The notes under the pieces: generated by a model
The model's database searches: none
What the model saw: the letters and a program-made list of their open reading frames with translations, nothing else
Told to the model about the DNA's origin: nothing
Position numbers and translations under genes: made by a program
DNA from: Notospermus geniculatus
Lineage: Eukaryota > Nemertea > Pilidiophora > Heteronemertea > Lineidae
DNA length: 64,000 bases
Assembly (NCBI GenBank): GCA_002633025.1
Contig: NMRB01000022.1
Location: 384,892 to 448,891 of the forward strand
Direction of reading: 5' to 3'
In this document: positions 1 to 10,943 of the stretch, one piece after another
Numbering within the stretch: position 1 is the stretch's first letter
Layout of the letters: each line of letters opens with the position of its first letter

Positions 1-477
1 AAGGATTGAAAAACGGATTGAAAAATGGTTCTCCCTGAAATCGACGGGATCTGATTTATGAGGGAAACACTGACACACAGAAACACAAGCAGATGTTACA
101 CCGGCGTGGTGTGTTCAACCACCTACGCTGACAGAAGAAGGGATTCCGAAATGATTCAAATCGGCGAACCCCACAAATCAATCACTGACGTCGTTTAAAT
201 CACACGTGCGTCAAATCACAATTCGTCGTCTATTGAATGCAAAAATAACCAATGAAATCAACAGCCTCCATCGTGTCCCTCAGGGCCGAATTTATCACGT
301 TTTAACTCAGCAGTTGCCGCCAGAGGGGTTCATTTGGGAGTTTATGTGACCTCCCGCGGGAAATAACAGAGTATGTTCCACTGGAGGAGGTAGCCAGGCG
401 GTAAATCGGCAGTTAAAGATAAAACTAGCAATCGTTGGGTTGGGTTGGGCTGCGCTGAGAGATGGTTGTGGTGTAAA
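1..477. other. no gene seen
   Basis: No exon-like reading frame, RNA gene or recognisable element is visible in this stretch. It is the unique flank of the large foldback element that begins at about 478. Confidence 0.5.
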
Positions 478-1426
478 CAGTCAGGAACAATCGCTCGATC
501 GCCAGTTGTCATCCAATCGAACTGCGTTGGTCAATTGAACAACAGGGTGTAAATATGGCGTCGGCCAATTGGCCGAAAATCGTCCGATCGAGGGGCGGTA
601 CTTTCAACACTGTCAAAAAACGGTCCTGCGCATTTAATCACGTATTTGCGCATCCTCAAATTAAAACTGCAGAGACGAGAAAGATAAAAGGTACATGTCA
701 CAAAAATCCTGATTTGATCACAAGTCGCCTTCCTATGCTAATATCCATCGGAAGTGAAGGATATTCATATCCCGATGAACAAGCCCATATGGGCACCATA
801 TATAGTTGAAGATATGGGGCCGATGCCCGGGGCCCCATGTGAGCATGCACCCCCGGATGCACCCAAGAAAAATACGGGCCCCATTTTTTGCCCAGATACA
901 TATGGGGCCCAGCTGAGAAATTATCTAGCCATACTACCAAATGGGCCCCAGATGAGCCCCACATGTATCTGGGCACAAAAATATGGGACCCATATTTTTC
1001 TTGGGTGCATGCCCACATGGGGCCCATATCTTCAACTATATGTGGGGCCCATATGGGCTTGCTCATAGGGATATAAATACCCTTCACTTCCAATGGATAT
1101 TGGCATAGGATAGGCGACTTGTGATCAAATCAGGATTTTTGTGACGTGTACCTTTTATCTTTTTCGTCTCTGCAGTTTAATTTGAGGATGCGCAAATACG
1201 TGATTAAATGCGCAGGACCGTTTTTTGACAGTGTTGAAAGTACCGCCCCTCGATCGGACGATTTTCGACCAATTGGCCGACGCCATGTTTAGACGCTGTT
1301 GTTCAATTGACCAACGCAGTTCGATTGGTGGCAACTGGCGATCGGTAGATTGAAATGCGCGTCATTCCTTCGAGCTGCGCAGTTCAATTGACCGACAACT
1401 GGCGATCGGGCGAAAATTCCTGACTG
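478..1426. repeat. long foldback transposable element, about 950 bp
   Basis: The left arm (about 478-790) is repeated as its reverse complement on the right (about 1075-1426). Both ends read CAGTCAGGAA inward. The arms share the stretches around ACTGCGTTGGTCAATTGAAC and GGGGCGGTACTTTCAACACT. The right arm carries an internal partial duplication (the GTTCAATTGACC segment occurs twice), so it is slightly longer. The open frames inside are mirror images of one another and are not genes. The structure is that of a non-autonomous DNA transposon; no transposase is present and the superfamily is not resolved. Confidence 0.8.
765..1066. repeat. nested palindrome cluster at the centre of the foldback element
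   Basis: The core of the 478-1426 element is built from many overlapping copies of short self-complementary words, mainly GCCCATATGGGC, GGGGCCC and ATATGGGGCCC, in both orientations. It is much more GC-rich and more palindromic than the arms. It could form several alternative hairpins besides the main cruciform. Confidence 0.65.
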
Positions 1427-1650
1427 GTAAAAGATTGATTCGGAAACCTACGGTACCAAGTCACGAGGTGGCGCTGCGAGCGATCTGCCCGAAGTTTCTT
1501 TTTCTGACTTGATGATCCCACCGAACGAAAGTTCGGTAGGGATATAGAGAAACCCTTGTGCGTCAGTCAGTGTGTCAGTCAGTCAGTCCGGCCGGCATTC
1601 CGTCCGTCCGTCAGTCCGGCCGATTCCCCATCCGGGATGGCCAGATGGGG

Positions 1651-1760
1651 ATTTGGCCTAGTGTAGGCCTAGGTCTGGCAACACTAAGTCTCAATGCTTA
1701 TTTTGTAACTTGTAGGCCTAGGCGTAGGCCTGGCAACAGTCTCAATGCTTAATTTGTAAC
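1651..1760 (+). repeat. two-copy tandem repeat of about 48 bp
   Basis: Two adjacent units each contain GTAGGCCTAGG, a TCTGGCAACA-type segment, TCTCAATGCTTA and TTTTGTAAC-type ends (about 1663-1709 and 1711-1760). The upstream flank, about 1500-1640, holds GTCAGTCAGT and CCGTCCGTCC short tandem words. No coding signal. Confidence 0.55.
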
Positions 1761-1824
1761 ATGATCAACCTCGCCACCATGAATTAGCGCTGTGGTATAC
1801 GGTGTATATTGATCGCATCTGTAA

Positions 1825-2114
1825 ACCTGTAAACGAGGTTGCCTGAGGTCGAAGGTTACGTCGGCCGAAACGAGAGAAAAGCAAATGCACACAGTGGCGC
1901 TTTAAAGGACCACGGCATTGCCACTTTTTCTCGACAGCCGGCGCCACCGCGCCACTCTCTAACCCAGGGACTAACTACGCTGTCGGCGAATTGGCCCGAT
2001 TTACTTTGTACAGTTTGTAATGCATTTTTGCAGTTCGCCTTACTGGCGCTCGGTGGCTCCCTCTACGTCGGCAGTCAAATAACGCATTTGAGATCCAATA
2101 CCGTGCGCCTTTAA
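1825..2114 (+). repeat. dispersed repeat, member of a family with three further partial copies
   Basis: The segment with GGTTACGTCGGCC and the later GGGACTAACTACG and TCCCTCTACGTCGGCAGTCA words recurs at about 2428-2500 and 3464-3540 (left part only) and at 45362-45536 (right part). The 45.4 kb copy is in an intron of the QRICH2-like gene. Frames here are short and unsupported. This is an interspersed non-coding repeat of unknown class. Confidence 0.65.
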
Positions 2115-2820
2115 AGCCCAACAGTATGCATTAGGTGACCTTTTCTCCCTCCCCACCTTGATAAGACTGGTCTCCTGTCCAACCTATATATAGCCAGTGG
2201 TAGCGAGGCTGGTCTGATACTATGTCGAAACAAAAATGGCCGCCATACCTTCATCACTTGAGAAGTTCAACGAGCCGTTAAATAGCGTGACTAACCCTTC
2301 ATCAAGTAAGGTACCACTCCTCAACTCATTCTTTTATGTGTAGCAACGCTCCCAATGCCTAATTGGTGACTTAGATCATTCAAATAAACAGATTTGAACA
2401 GTCTTATCGAACATGCATATATACGACGTTGCCTAAAGGTCAAAGGTTACGTCGGCCGTCACGAGATACAAAACCTAACGCATACTGTTGGGCTTTAGGG
2501 TCTGTTTCAAAAAGTGTTCCGTCCGACACCAGAAAGTGGTCACCATTCTTTTGTCTACTGGTGAAAGGCTGTTTCTTGAAACTCTACAATATTCATGTCA
2601 GATCTAGGTATCATGGAGCTCTAAATTATGGCACGTGAAACTAATTGATCTATTAACCCTTTAAAGTCTGACAGCAGAAAGTAGTTTTGGTGTCCGAGAG
2701 AACGATAGATTTTGCTGGTAAGCTCAATATTTTTTGATACCCTCAAAATGATGTCATTAACGTTAGCGTTAGCGTTAACGTGTGGTTTCTTAAACTCACT
2801 AATATACTTGTTCGTTATAC

Positions 2821-3312
2821 CATAAGGGAATCAAACATAAAGGTTTAACTGCGAACGATGAGCTTACTGAGGGATACACTTCATATGTTGCCACCAGATG
2901 TCTCTCATTGCCTGAATTTCGGCTTTACGTAATAGGCATGAGCTTCAATTTTTTTGTGGTGAAGGGGTACATGAATCTGTCAACTTGATGCCTTGAAGAA
3001 TTCCATTTCTGAGGATAACATTGCTATTTTCAGCATAATTAGTGTTCCATGTGCAAATGCACGTTAGCCTATTCAAATGTACAGAGATGACCCAGCGCTC
3101 ACATCGTTCGTGGGGTTCTCATTAATTCAGTCCTTTTGTATCATAAGATCAGCTTATCGGAATCCAACAAAATTAGCAGAAAACATGCAAAAGGGTCTTG
3201 CCTGTCATGTGGAAGAGTCAGAATGCAAATCTGTTGAGGTGTAAAGGGATATTGTCCACATTTATAAAATGCTAAATTTGTAAGTTGAACCTTTATGTTT
3301 GATTCCTTTATG
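2821..3312. mobile_element. MITE with CATAAAGGAATCAA terminal inverted repeats
   Basis: Both ends carry a terminal inverted repeat of about 28 bp, CATAA(A/G)GGAATCAAACATAAAGG inward. The interior matches, in reverse orientation, the element at 36466-37508, which has an extra insertion. No clear target-site duplication is visible here. Non-autonomous DNA transposon; the 37 kb relative has a 7-bp duplication. Confidence 0.75.
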
Positions 3313-4096
3313 CTAATAGTTAAAGGTCTATATCATCAAATACATGTACTTCATTTGATTTTGGGAAAATCAATGGCACAAATCTTGTGATCATTTCAGA
3401 AATAAATTTTGCCCCATTTTCTTGGGTGACCAATTTTGAAACACACCCAAAGGAGGTTGCCCAAAGGTCAAAGGTTACGTCGGCCCCCACGAGACTGGAG
3501 AGAGAAAAGCTAATGCATACATGCAGTGGCGCTTTAAGATTGTAAACTCGTTCGATAATTCCGCCTGGTTTCGTGAAAAAAGATCCGATGGACCAAATAC
3601 CAGAGTTCGCCTGCCTTCATCCAGACCCGCATCGCGTTCTATTGTTTTTACCATTTGATGAATTGCTGACAACGGTGCACTGCCAGGATTATTTCGCAAA
3701 AGCATCAATTTTCACCCTCCTCAAGTCAGGTACGCTTTCAAGCAACGAATCATAAAAGATGGATGTAGACTATTGATCACATGTACACACATGGGCGCGT
3801 ATTTTAGAATGCTCCTCAACGTAAAGGAGTTCCTAAGTGAAGTTCAATTTACTTCGTTTTTGGTCTGACTTGAGAAAACATCCTTATTTTCTGGTATTTT
3901 ATTTTTCCGTCAGGGCCGACGCCAGAGAACTTAAAGGAGTTCGACGTCCAAGTTGTAAACAAACCAGTTTGTTTACAAACAGTGGTCGGCAAACTAGTTT
4001 TATTCCTTCGTGAAGGTGGCAGCACCAGTAGCGCCCCGTGATCGTTTTTTGTAACGTTACAAAATCTCACCACTGGAGAGATTTTCGTAATTCGTA

Positions 4097-4632
4097 ATTC
4101 GGATGGAGAACCAGTGAGTGAGTGTTTACAACTTGGGCGTCCAGCTCCTTTAAGATCTGGTGCGACTCCCACTCCCGCTCCGACTCCGAGAGGTGCTAAA
4201 ATACGGATTTTTCAAGTTGGAGATAAAGATCATGGGGGTTTAAGATCAAATTCCCCATATGGGATCCCTGTCAAGTTATGTTTCTGAAACTTGGAGGGAT
4301 GAATGAAGGGCAATAGACATTATTTTTGATAACATAAATGACTACATGTAATTAGCTCTTTTGTTTTAGTATGATTTTCTTTATTAGGTTTTGTCCGCGC
4401 AGGCAAGTGGTCAACATATGCTTTTTCATAGAAAAACCTGGAATATACACAAAATCCAACCCACTCTACAAGCTCATGATAAAAAAAAACAATTCTGTTC
4501 CAAGTGTGGATAGAGAACCAGTGAGTGAGTGTTTACAACTTGGGCGTCCAGCTCCTTTAAGATCTGGTCCGACTCCCACTCCCGCTCCGACTCCGAGGTG
4601 CTAAAATTCGGATTTTTCAAGTCGGAGATAAA
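4097..4632 (+). repeat. direct repeat pair of about 120 bp
   Basis: Segments at about 4097-4212 and 4509-4632 are nearly identical, including AGAACCAGTGAGTGAGTG, a run of CCGACTCC-type units (ACTCCCACTCCCGCTCC) and GGATTTTTCAAGT. They are separated by about 300 bp of unique sequence. The in-frame peptides are not protein-like. Confidence 0.7.
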
Positions 4633-4779
4633 TTTACCACCCAGGCGGGTTCTAATCGTTCTCCTGAATGAGTAACACCATTGCCTTTGGAAAACCCCGT
4701 TGTATTTGATGACGTAGTTCCCAAAAAAGAGTCCTCTGGAGTCGGAGTCGCCGGGACTCGGAACGTTATCTGGTAAGTC

Positions 4780-5195
4780 AATCTCGTACCCAGAGATTAG
4801 TTACGCTCGGCCGAGGTTGATGGTCGCTACGCTAATCTCTGGAGACGGCTAAGCCCTAGCGGTGGCTTCTGGAACCAAAATGCAGGCAAGTGCGTTACAC
4901 ACGGCGCATCCCGCTTCACTCCAAGTTTATACAGTGCGCCAAGTAGTGCTGTGGATTTTCCTCAATAAATACAACAGATCCCTCGAAAAAACCTTTCTAA
5001 GGACATTTTTGTGTGTAACATTTTATACTCAAGTCATCTCAAGTCATTTCTGTGCATTTGTGGTTAAAATTCGGTCTAAAATTGCACGATACCAAAAATC
5101 ACACCTTAGGCGTGAAAATGGCTAGCCGTCTCCAGAGATTAGTGGAGCGACCTACAACCTCGGCCCGAGCGTAACGAATCTCTGGGTACGAGATT
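4780..5195. mobile_element. foldback element with terminal inverted repeats of about 75 bp
   Basis: AATCTCGTACCCAGAGATTA at 4780 is the inverse of the right end at 5195, and the pairing continues through GCGTAAC, AACCTCGG and CTCCAGAGATTAG to about 4855 and 5115. The 260 bp between is unique. Non-autonomous DNA transposon of unresolved superfamily. Confidence 0.7.
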
Positions 5196-5199
5196 GCTC

Positions 5200-5365
5200 A
5201 TGTTCCTCACTTGGATGGGGTCTTTTACTTGCCTTGTAAAGGCATGTGGTACAAGGCACCACAGCTTACTCCCGCTGCGACGGACGTGAAGAGCCAGATT
5301 GGATTCGAACCCGGTACCTGCCGCTTGCTGAGCGGACGTAAACCACTCGGCTATCAGAGCTCCCC
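5200..5365 (-). repeat. tRNA-derived SINE
   Basis: On the minus strand, starting at 5365, a tRNA-like head holds an A-box-like TAGCCGAGTGGTT and a perfect B-box GGTTCGAATCC, followed by an unrelated body. The acceptor arms do not pair and there is no intact cloverleaf, so this is a SINE promoter rather than a tRNA gene. It directly abuts the 4780-5195 foldback element. Confidence 0.65.
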
Positions 5366-5639
5366 GGGATGGTATTAAATCATTTGAGAGCAAAAATTAA
5401 AATGAGACAAATCTTTTCAATGCGAAGATAAATGAGATTATCAAAATGCAGCTCAAATGAAAATGTCGATATTATCAGGACGTTAGTTTGAATGTTCGCC
5501 GAAGATAACAAGGTTAAAAATGTGGGAGCCATTCTCGAACTATTGGAATTGATTAAATTTGAAAAGAACAATAAAAAATGTAAACGACGTGAGATTTCAG
5601 CTACCACTGGACTTTGAAAATGCAAGTTTCGTTCATATG

Positions 5640-6040
5640 TACAGGACAATAGGGAGGTTTCGCAAATCTGACGAAACACGAAGTACGAAATATGAAATAT
5701 GAAATTGGACTTCATTTCCATGACGTAATGTATTTCAGGAGACGGTTGGTACCACAAATATCGCCTGCTGCAAGAGCGTCTTGGCGGGTGATATCCACTG
5801 TCGCGATTTTGGCTTGAGACGCGGTTGCGTTCCCTTGCGGTTACCATATCAGGACTTCCGATTGCCATATAAGGCGATCGCAAGGCACCGCAAGCCCGTC
5901 TCTAGCCCAAATCGCGACAGTGGATTCGCCGCTTTAGCGCATGATGTTAGACCGATAGAGTTACGGTGTGTATTAACACTTTCGGTACTGGATGAAGTTG
6001 AAAAGTGTACATTTCGTAACATGAATTTCTGATGTCTCTA
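5640..6040. repeat. repeat with an inverted copy at 8510-8775
   Basis: The stretch GGGAGGTTTCGCAAATCTGA to CTGCTGCAAGAGCGTCTT (5649-5792) and the later TGTTAGACCGATAGAG (about 5944-5960) occur in the opposite orientation at 8610-8775. The copy here is interrupted by a separate small foldback (5795-5930). Genes on either side are not affected. Interspersed element of unknown class. Confidence 0.65.
5795..5930. mobile_element. small foldback element nested in the 5640-6040 repeat
   Basis: ATCCACTGTCGCGATTTTGG on the left is inverted as CCCAAATCGCGACAGTGGAT on the right. The relative at 8610-8775 runs straight from GCGTCTT into the ATGTTAGACC side without it, so the insertion can be read from the two copies. 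Confidence 0.6.
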
Positions 6041-7780
6041 CAAAAACGCACCCAGCTCCCAAAATTTGCAACCAAAACTGGTGACAAGGCACTCATTCTG
6101 GAGGCAACTAAATGCAGGTTTGCTTCTTCCAATGTCTGTGAGAGAAACAGGCCAGAGCCGAAGATGCAAGTTGTGAGGAAATAGTCGCATTCTGCCTACG
6201 TTTTCGTCAGGTTGCCAATCTTTAAACGTCTATATCTCGATAACCGTTGCTCCTACGCGTCTGAAAATTGGTCAAAACGAGGCTACTTTTTTCTCCTCTT
6301 TCTTTTGGCGCCAGTCGCGTCGTCGTAGCTGCTCGTGATCACGACCAGAATCGCTCCGCGCATGACTGTATGACTTCAGAGGGGCTTTTCCGAAGAATGA
6401 CGGAAAGACCCGAAGTGTTCCGAATGGGTATGTCCCACTCCATGCCGGGCGCCATTTTCTTAATCTAGGCCTAGGCTTTGGGGTTCTGCTGCGTAAAGAG
6501 CATCGACGTAATGCTAACGGTTTTATCAGAACGTATTTGTTTGAAAACGAAGTACCCTAGATGTACGTTAGTCTGCTTCAGTACGTGTACATGAATAAGT
6601 CTATACTAAAGAGTATGTTCTCGGAGTCAGGTATGTCTTTCGTTTGGATCAGTTGCCCAGTTCACTCACTGACGGAATGCCGGGATATCTCCGGACAAAT
6701 GAGAACTAGGTATTTCAATTAACAATGAGACTCGTCTAAACAGTATGATTACCGCATTTGGGGACAACAGTCGAAGGGATTTTTATGGAACTAGAACGCC
6801 GGAAGTTGCACGTCCATTCGCTTTCAGCCGACATATATGTTTTTGAAATCGTCCGGTTCCCTTCAGATGCTCAGGATTGGTGGAAACTGAACTGAACCTG
6901 CTTTGTCCAATCACGATTTTACCTTTCGATTTGTCCGTCCGATACGTAAACAACCAAAAGTGATGACGTCATCACTTCACGCGTAGATTGAATATACATG
7001 TAGTTTCATGAGATTGTCTGAACTAACGGATCGAAGTTATGTTTATTTCAAGGTTGGATTATCGAGGTCACTTTCACTTAGGACATACCTTGCATCCAGT
7101 GCTGATGCTGATACAGATTGTAAGGCTACAGTCATAACGCACGGTGGCTCAAACACGTGGCTTCTAACAGCGATGTTTATTTCGATTCGTAAGAGCGTTT
7201 TTTAACATTCATAATCGTAAATCGGGGAAATTTGTAGAGATTGAGCGTATGTTTGTGCGAGATACGAACAATCGGACTATCCTAGACGGGCGGACCCCGG
7301 TTTAGGCTCATTCCCAAAAAAAGGCAGTTAACCAGACATTTGTAAAACGGACCAGGATACATTAGTGAGCAGAATATATACTGAATATTACCGTTAATAG
7401 AATATATACATGTATATCTATTGGATTTTCCCCCCCCCCCCCGTTGTTACGATCGGTGTTCAGTCATCATGACGTCACCCCTTATGGGCCTGTCACACCG
7501 AAGTAGTTCTCAAAACGTCCTGCCCCGTCCTAAAAAATCATAAAAAGGGCTAGAACGTGTAACCCTTGGCAAAATAATGCCTCGATGTTCTGGAGCATCC
7601 TTCCCGTCCATGAAGTTCGTAAAAAGACTGTAAGAAGTTGCCACTACGTCCAGTCCGTTCGCACACAGTTTGAGCCCGGTCGGCAACATTTTCAAGAACG
7701 TACTGAGAACTAGCTCAGTGTGATTGGGGTATTACGTTAATGAGGAACTCGCGAACTAACGCCACGACGTGGCGCTGTCA
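5941..7780. other. intergenic, no gene recognised
   Basis: No exon-like frame is seen. A C homopolymer run lies at about 7429-7442. Several CRE-like TGACGTCA words occur, but nothing supports a promoter assignment. Confidence 0.4.
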
Positions 7781-7787
7781 GTGTTAA

Positions 7788-8000
7788 GCCCCCGTCACAT
7801 ATCCACCGGGCCCCGTACGATTTTCCCCACCCAGCGGCTTGCCGTGGATTTTAGAGACAGTACGGGTCCATTACGATTTTCGTTTTCATTTTCATGTTCA
7901 TTTTCATTTTCATTTCTACGGTTTTCATTCCCGGGGATCATGGGCAATCTGTCTGTTTTTACTCGCCGTCCGGGCCCCGGAGTGGATATGTGACGGGGGA
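7788..8000. mobile_element. 213-bp MITE with TTAA target-site duplication
   Basis: TTAA at 7784-7787 and 8001-8004 flanks terminal inverted repeats of about 28 bp (CCCCCGTCACATATCCAC inward from both ends, continuing into CCGGGGCCC-type sequence). The middle is an ATTTTC/TTCATTTTC simple repeat (7870-7925). TTAA duplication is typical of the piggyBac superfamily; assignment is by target site only. Confidence 0.75.
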
Positions 8001-8509
8001 TTAAGACGCGGAACGGTATTTCCATTTACTTCTTGCCCCAAAATAAACCACTCTGTTTGGTTCGATTTTGATTAAATTACACGGTCCTGTTTCATTTTCA
8101 AAGTTCTCCATATTATCACTGCTTTGTTTTGTCAGAAATGCCACAGGATGCCAATATTGACAAAGTCTTTGGTGAAAATCCCGCCGAAAATTGTACAGAA
8201 AAATGTACACAGCTTTTTGGACAGCGCGACGTCAACAGCTAAAAAAGTGACGTCAGTACGTCATACGGGTCTTATACTCGCTGCGCCATCTATTATTCCA
8301 GTTTGTCACTAACCGGGTTCCCCATTGGCATGCACGGGCTCACACTACGTTTACGCTGTGTCGTGACGACTTGACGTTCCTAGGTATGAAAAGTTCCGGC
8401 CGAATTTTACACTTGGGGTGTTGTTTCAAGTGTCGAAGTCCTTAGGCCTATATTTTACCAACCCGAAAGCAGTATTTTTCTAGAATTTCGATACGTTGCT
8501 AAAATAGGG

Positions 8510-8775
8510 AACATGAGAGGACCGAGAGAGTTATGGTGCACCTTGAATTTTTTAATTTCCACTTCGTGCCTACGAAGTCGATACGGAAGATAAATTTCAA
8601 AGTTTAAAATACACCGTACTCTATCGGTCTAACACCATAGGATAGAAGACGCTCTTGCAGCAGGCGATATTATGTGGTTCAACCATCTCCTGAAATACAT
8701 TAGGTCATGGAAATGAAGTCCAATTTCGTATTTCGTACTTCGTGTTTCGTCAGATTTGCGAAACCTCCCTACTAT
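8510..8775. repeat. inverted partner of the 5640-6040 repeat, without the nested insertion
   Basis: Reads in reverse: ATCGGTCTAACACCAT, AAGACGCTCTTGCAGCAGG, CTCCTGAAATACATTA and TCAGATTTGCGAAACCTCCC. It matches 5640-6040 and supplies the uninterrupted version of that element. Confidence 0.65.
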
Positions 8776-9130
8776 TGGAGAACGGCTGGCAGTGCCTGTT
8801 GTTATTTATCTTACCACGCATCCCATGACGACACACGTGGCATTTCCACCAGTACAGCTGGTTTTTCAATGTTTTGATACACTGAGATGTAATTCTCCAC
8901 GAAAATCGGGCACTCGGTCTTCAGAACGGAGGTGATTACTATACGATTATGTTTCTTTCCACGTTTTTACGTCATTCCGTTAAGAACGNATTGTCCGCCA
9001 TGATGGTTTTTACAAGCAAAAGGTACCATCCGGACCAGACTCTAAAATTGAAAATTGCAGAGTCTGGTGGCACGAGACTATGGTAATGTAAGAGTCTGAC
9101 CGCGTGAGACTAACACGAGTGAGGTCCAAC

Positions 9131-9292
9131 CACAGGGACTTGACGCGTACGGGGTATGATGTTGTCAGCCCCCACGAACAATCCCCGGCCCGAGAAAAAA
9201 TATAAAGAGAGAAAAAAGAATATTTTTTCTCGGGCCGGGGATTGTTCGTGGGGGCTGACAACATCATACCCCGTACGCGTCAAGTCCCTGTG
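9131..9292. mobile_element. 162-bp perfect hairpin MITE, hAT-like 8-bp TSD
   Basis: Two 73-bp arms (9131-9203 and 9220-9292) are perfect reverse complements around a 16-base A-rich loop. The ends read CACAGGGACTTGACG. GGTCCAAC is repeated directly at 9123-9130 and 9293-9300, an 8-bp target-site duplication as made by hAT-type transposases. The lack of any arm mismatch suggests recent insertion or gene conversion. Confidence 0.85.
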
Positions 9293-9470
9293 GGTCCAAC
9301 AGCGTTCGTGACGGCGCATGTGCCTCAGCCGCTCAAAAATTTACTCCGGGGAGGCCCGAGTGAGTAAACGAACACGCTAAAGTAAATTGAAAAGACTCCA
9401 GTGGTTTGTGAGACTGCCAAGTCAGTGACGTCTTCACTTCTTTCAATTCTTTCTCACACTGGCACTCCAG

Positions 9471-9968
9471 GGAGAGGTTGCCCAACTGATTGGACAAGCT
9501 CCTCCACTCTCATCAGGAGTGGCCACACCTGGTGGCATGGATGAGGAACTACTGATCAATCACGAAAACCGCCTGGCTCAGCAACTGAGCGGTAGTTCAC
9601 ATATTGGCGGTCACGGGCGAGGTAAATTGCTTCAAAAATGTATTTCATGCCCGATGGAATATCTTTCCAAACCAGGATGTGAAAAATTGAGCAAGGGGCT
9701 GTTTTTGGACAGTTTGTATAACTTGAGCCAGGATCCACCAGAATGATGGTAGTGGCCTATGGCCTAACAACTCCAGCTTGCACCTCCATCCCGTACGTAG
9801 GCATACTGCATGAGACTGGCGTTAGCGGTCTTGAACACCATACAGTGTAGCTGAAAACAGCATCATTGTTTTGAAATACAGTGACGTAGGGTCAACGAAC
9901 AGATGATTTTGTTTTTTTTTTCAGACTTGATGCCAAGTCAGTCGGACATGTCAGATGAGAGCCTGTGA
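9471..9968 (+). CDS. 3' end of an unidentified gene (last two coding exons)
   Basis: Two exons join in phase: 9471-9591 (after a CAG acceptor with a pyrimidine tract; donor G|GTAGTT) and 9925-9968 (after a T-rich tract and TTCAG, ending in TGA). The split codon is G+AC, giving Asp. The spliced tail reads through ...MDEELLINHENRLAQQLS, then DLMPSQSDMSDESL and stop. The tail is acidic, serine-rich and hydrophilic, with no catalytic motif. I do not recognise the family. Earlier exons must lie upstream, in the repeat-rich 1-9.4 kb or outside the window; none was identified. The in-phase junction, acceptor quality and a possible AATAAA at 10247 support a real terminal exon pair. Confidence 0.6.
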
Positions 9969-10246
9969 CATACCCCATAGAGGACAAATTTGTCAAGAAA
10001 TTGTAAAAACGAAGCAATTAGGCTAACGAACATGAAACTGTAATCATGTGAATGTGGTGTTGCACGTAAAACGGTTCATTTCTTACCTTTCCTTCTACAC
10101 AGGCACCCGATGCACGGGAGTTTGTTTCATTTAGCCCATTTAATAGCAACCTGTCAATGATGGGGTAACTTTACAACAGATTTCCAATGACGAAAAGAAA
10201 TTGCAAAAAAATAATTAATTACATGTAGTTAGAAATGTAGAATGAG

Positions 10247-10252
10247 AATAAA
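10247..10252 (+). promoter_or_regulatory. candidate polyadenylation signal AATAAA
   Basis: AATAAA lies about 280 bases after the stop of the gene ending at 9968, followed by an A-rich stretch. It would give a short 3' UTR. The assignment rests on position only. Confidence 0.4.
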
Positions 10253-10261
10253 GTAAAAAAA

Positions 10262-10425
10262 AGAATGGTTGTGAAGGGGACTCGAACCCAGTCAATAAAT
10301 CTGCCAGATTTTCACATAATTAACACTCATAGACTACGCTAATTTCTGTTACGAGGGCATGAAATAGTAACTGGTTTCTAAGGTGAAGACATGGCTTCCT
10401 ACCGGACTCGAACTCACTGACCCTC
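10262..10425 (-). repeat. two degenerate tRNA-like B-box segments, possible SINE remnants
   Basis: On the minus strand GGGTTCGAGTCC (near 10280) and GAGTTCGAGTCCGG (near 10403) resemble polymerase III B boxes. A-boxes are weak and no cloverleaf is formed. They may be old SINE heads in tandem. Confidence 0.3.
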
Positions 10426-10943
10426 AAGTTATTTTTGTCATTATGTGATCTAATCAGTTGTTAGCCTGATGAGGACCGGTTAATAGCTCGAAATCGATCG
10501 TTTTTGTATAAATATGTAAATACACAACTTCAGGATGAAATTTGCCTTGTTGCAGTTGTTCTATGGCTCTGTGGACATTGACACCCTCCCAAAACTACAG
10601 TTACCTAGAAATGAATTGAGGATAAAGTATGGTCTCAACAAAGCCCTCGGCAAACTTCCCGCAACCAACCCATTCACGCCTGAAAATCTCGAAGATAAAT
10701 TTCCCGCCCACAGATTCCCGTTACCATAGAAACAAGTCACTCCCGATCCGTTATCCGCCCAATGACGTCACGGTGAAATTTTCGTGAGTGCTACCTAGCA
10801 GTCGTGCTCATGTACATAAAATTAACATACACATTTTGTGTATATATAGTGACAGTAGAGTGGTGTTGCTCCTCTCTTCTCGAACATATTTTCTCTATTT
10901 TTCCTCTCATCCGGTGGTCACTAAAGCCTAAGATCATTGTAAT

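Noticed and set aside
698-1093. 131-codon minus-strand frame and overlapping plus-strand frames at the foldback core
   Set aside because: Frames on both strands encode mirror versions of the same palindromic repeat; no protein family resemblance.
5279-5365. tRNA gene candidate on the minus strand
   Set aside because: A and B boxes are present, but the acceptor stem does not pair and the sequence continues into a SINE body.
10468-10500. CTGATGA...GAAA arrangement resembling a hammerhead ribozyme
   Set aside because: The segment between has no good stem II (mismatch at the third pair) and stems I and III were not found; more likely a retroelement 3' tail by chance resemblance.
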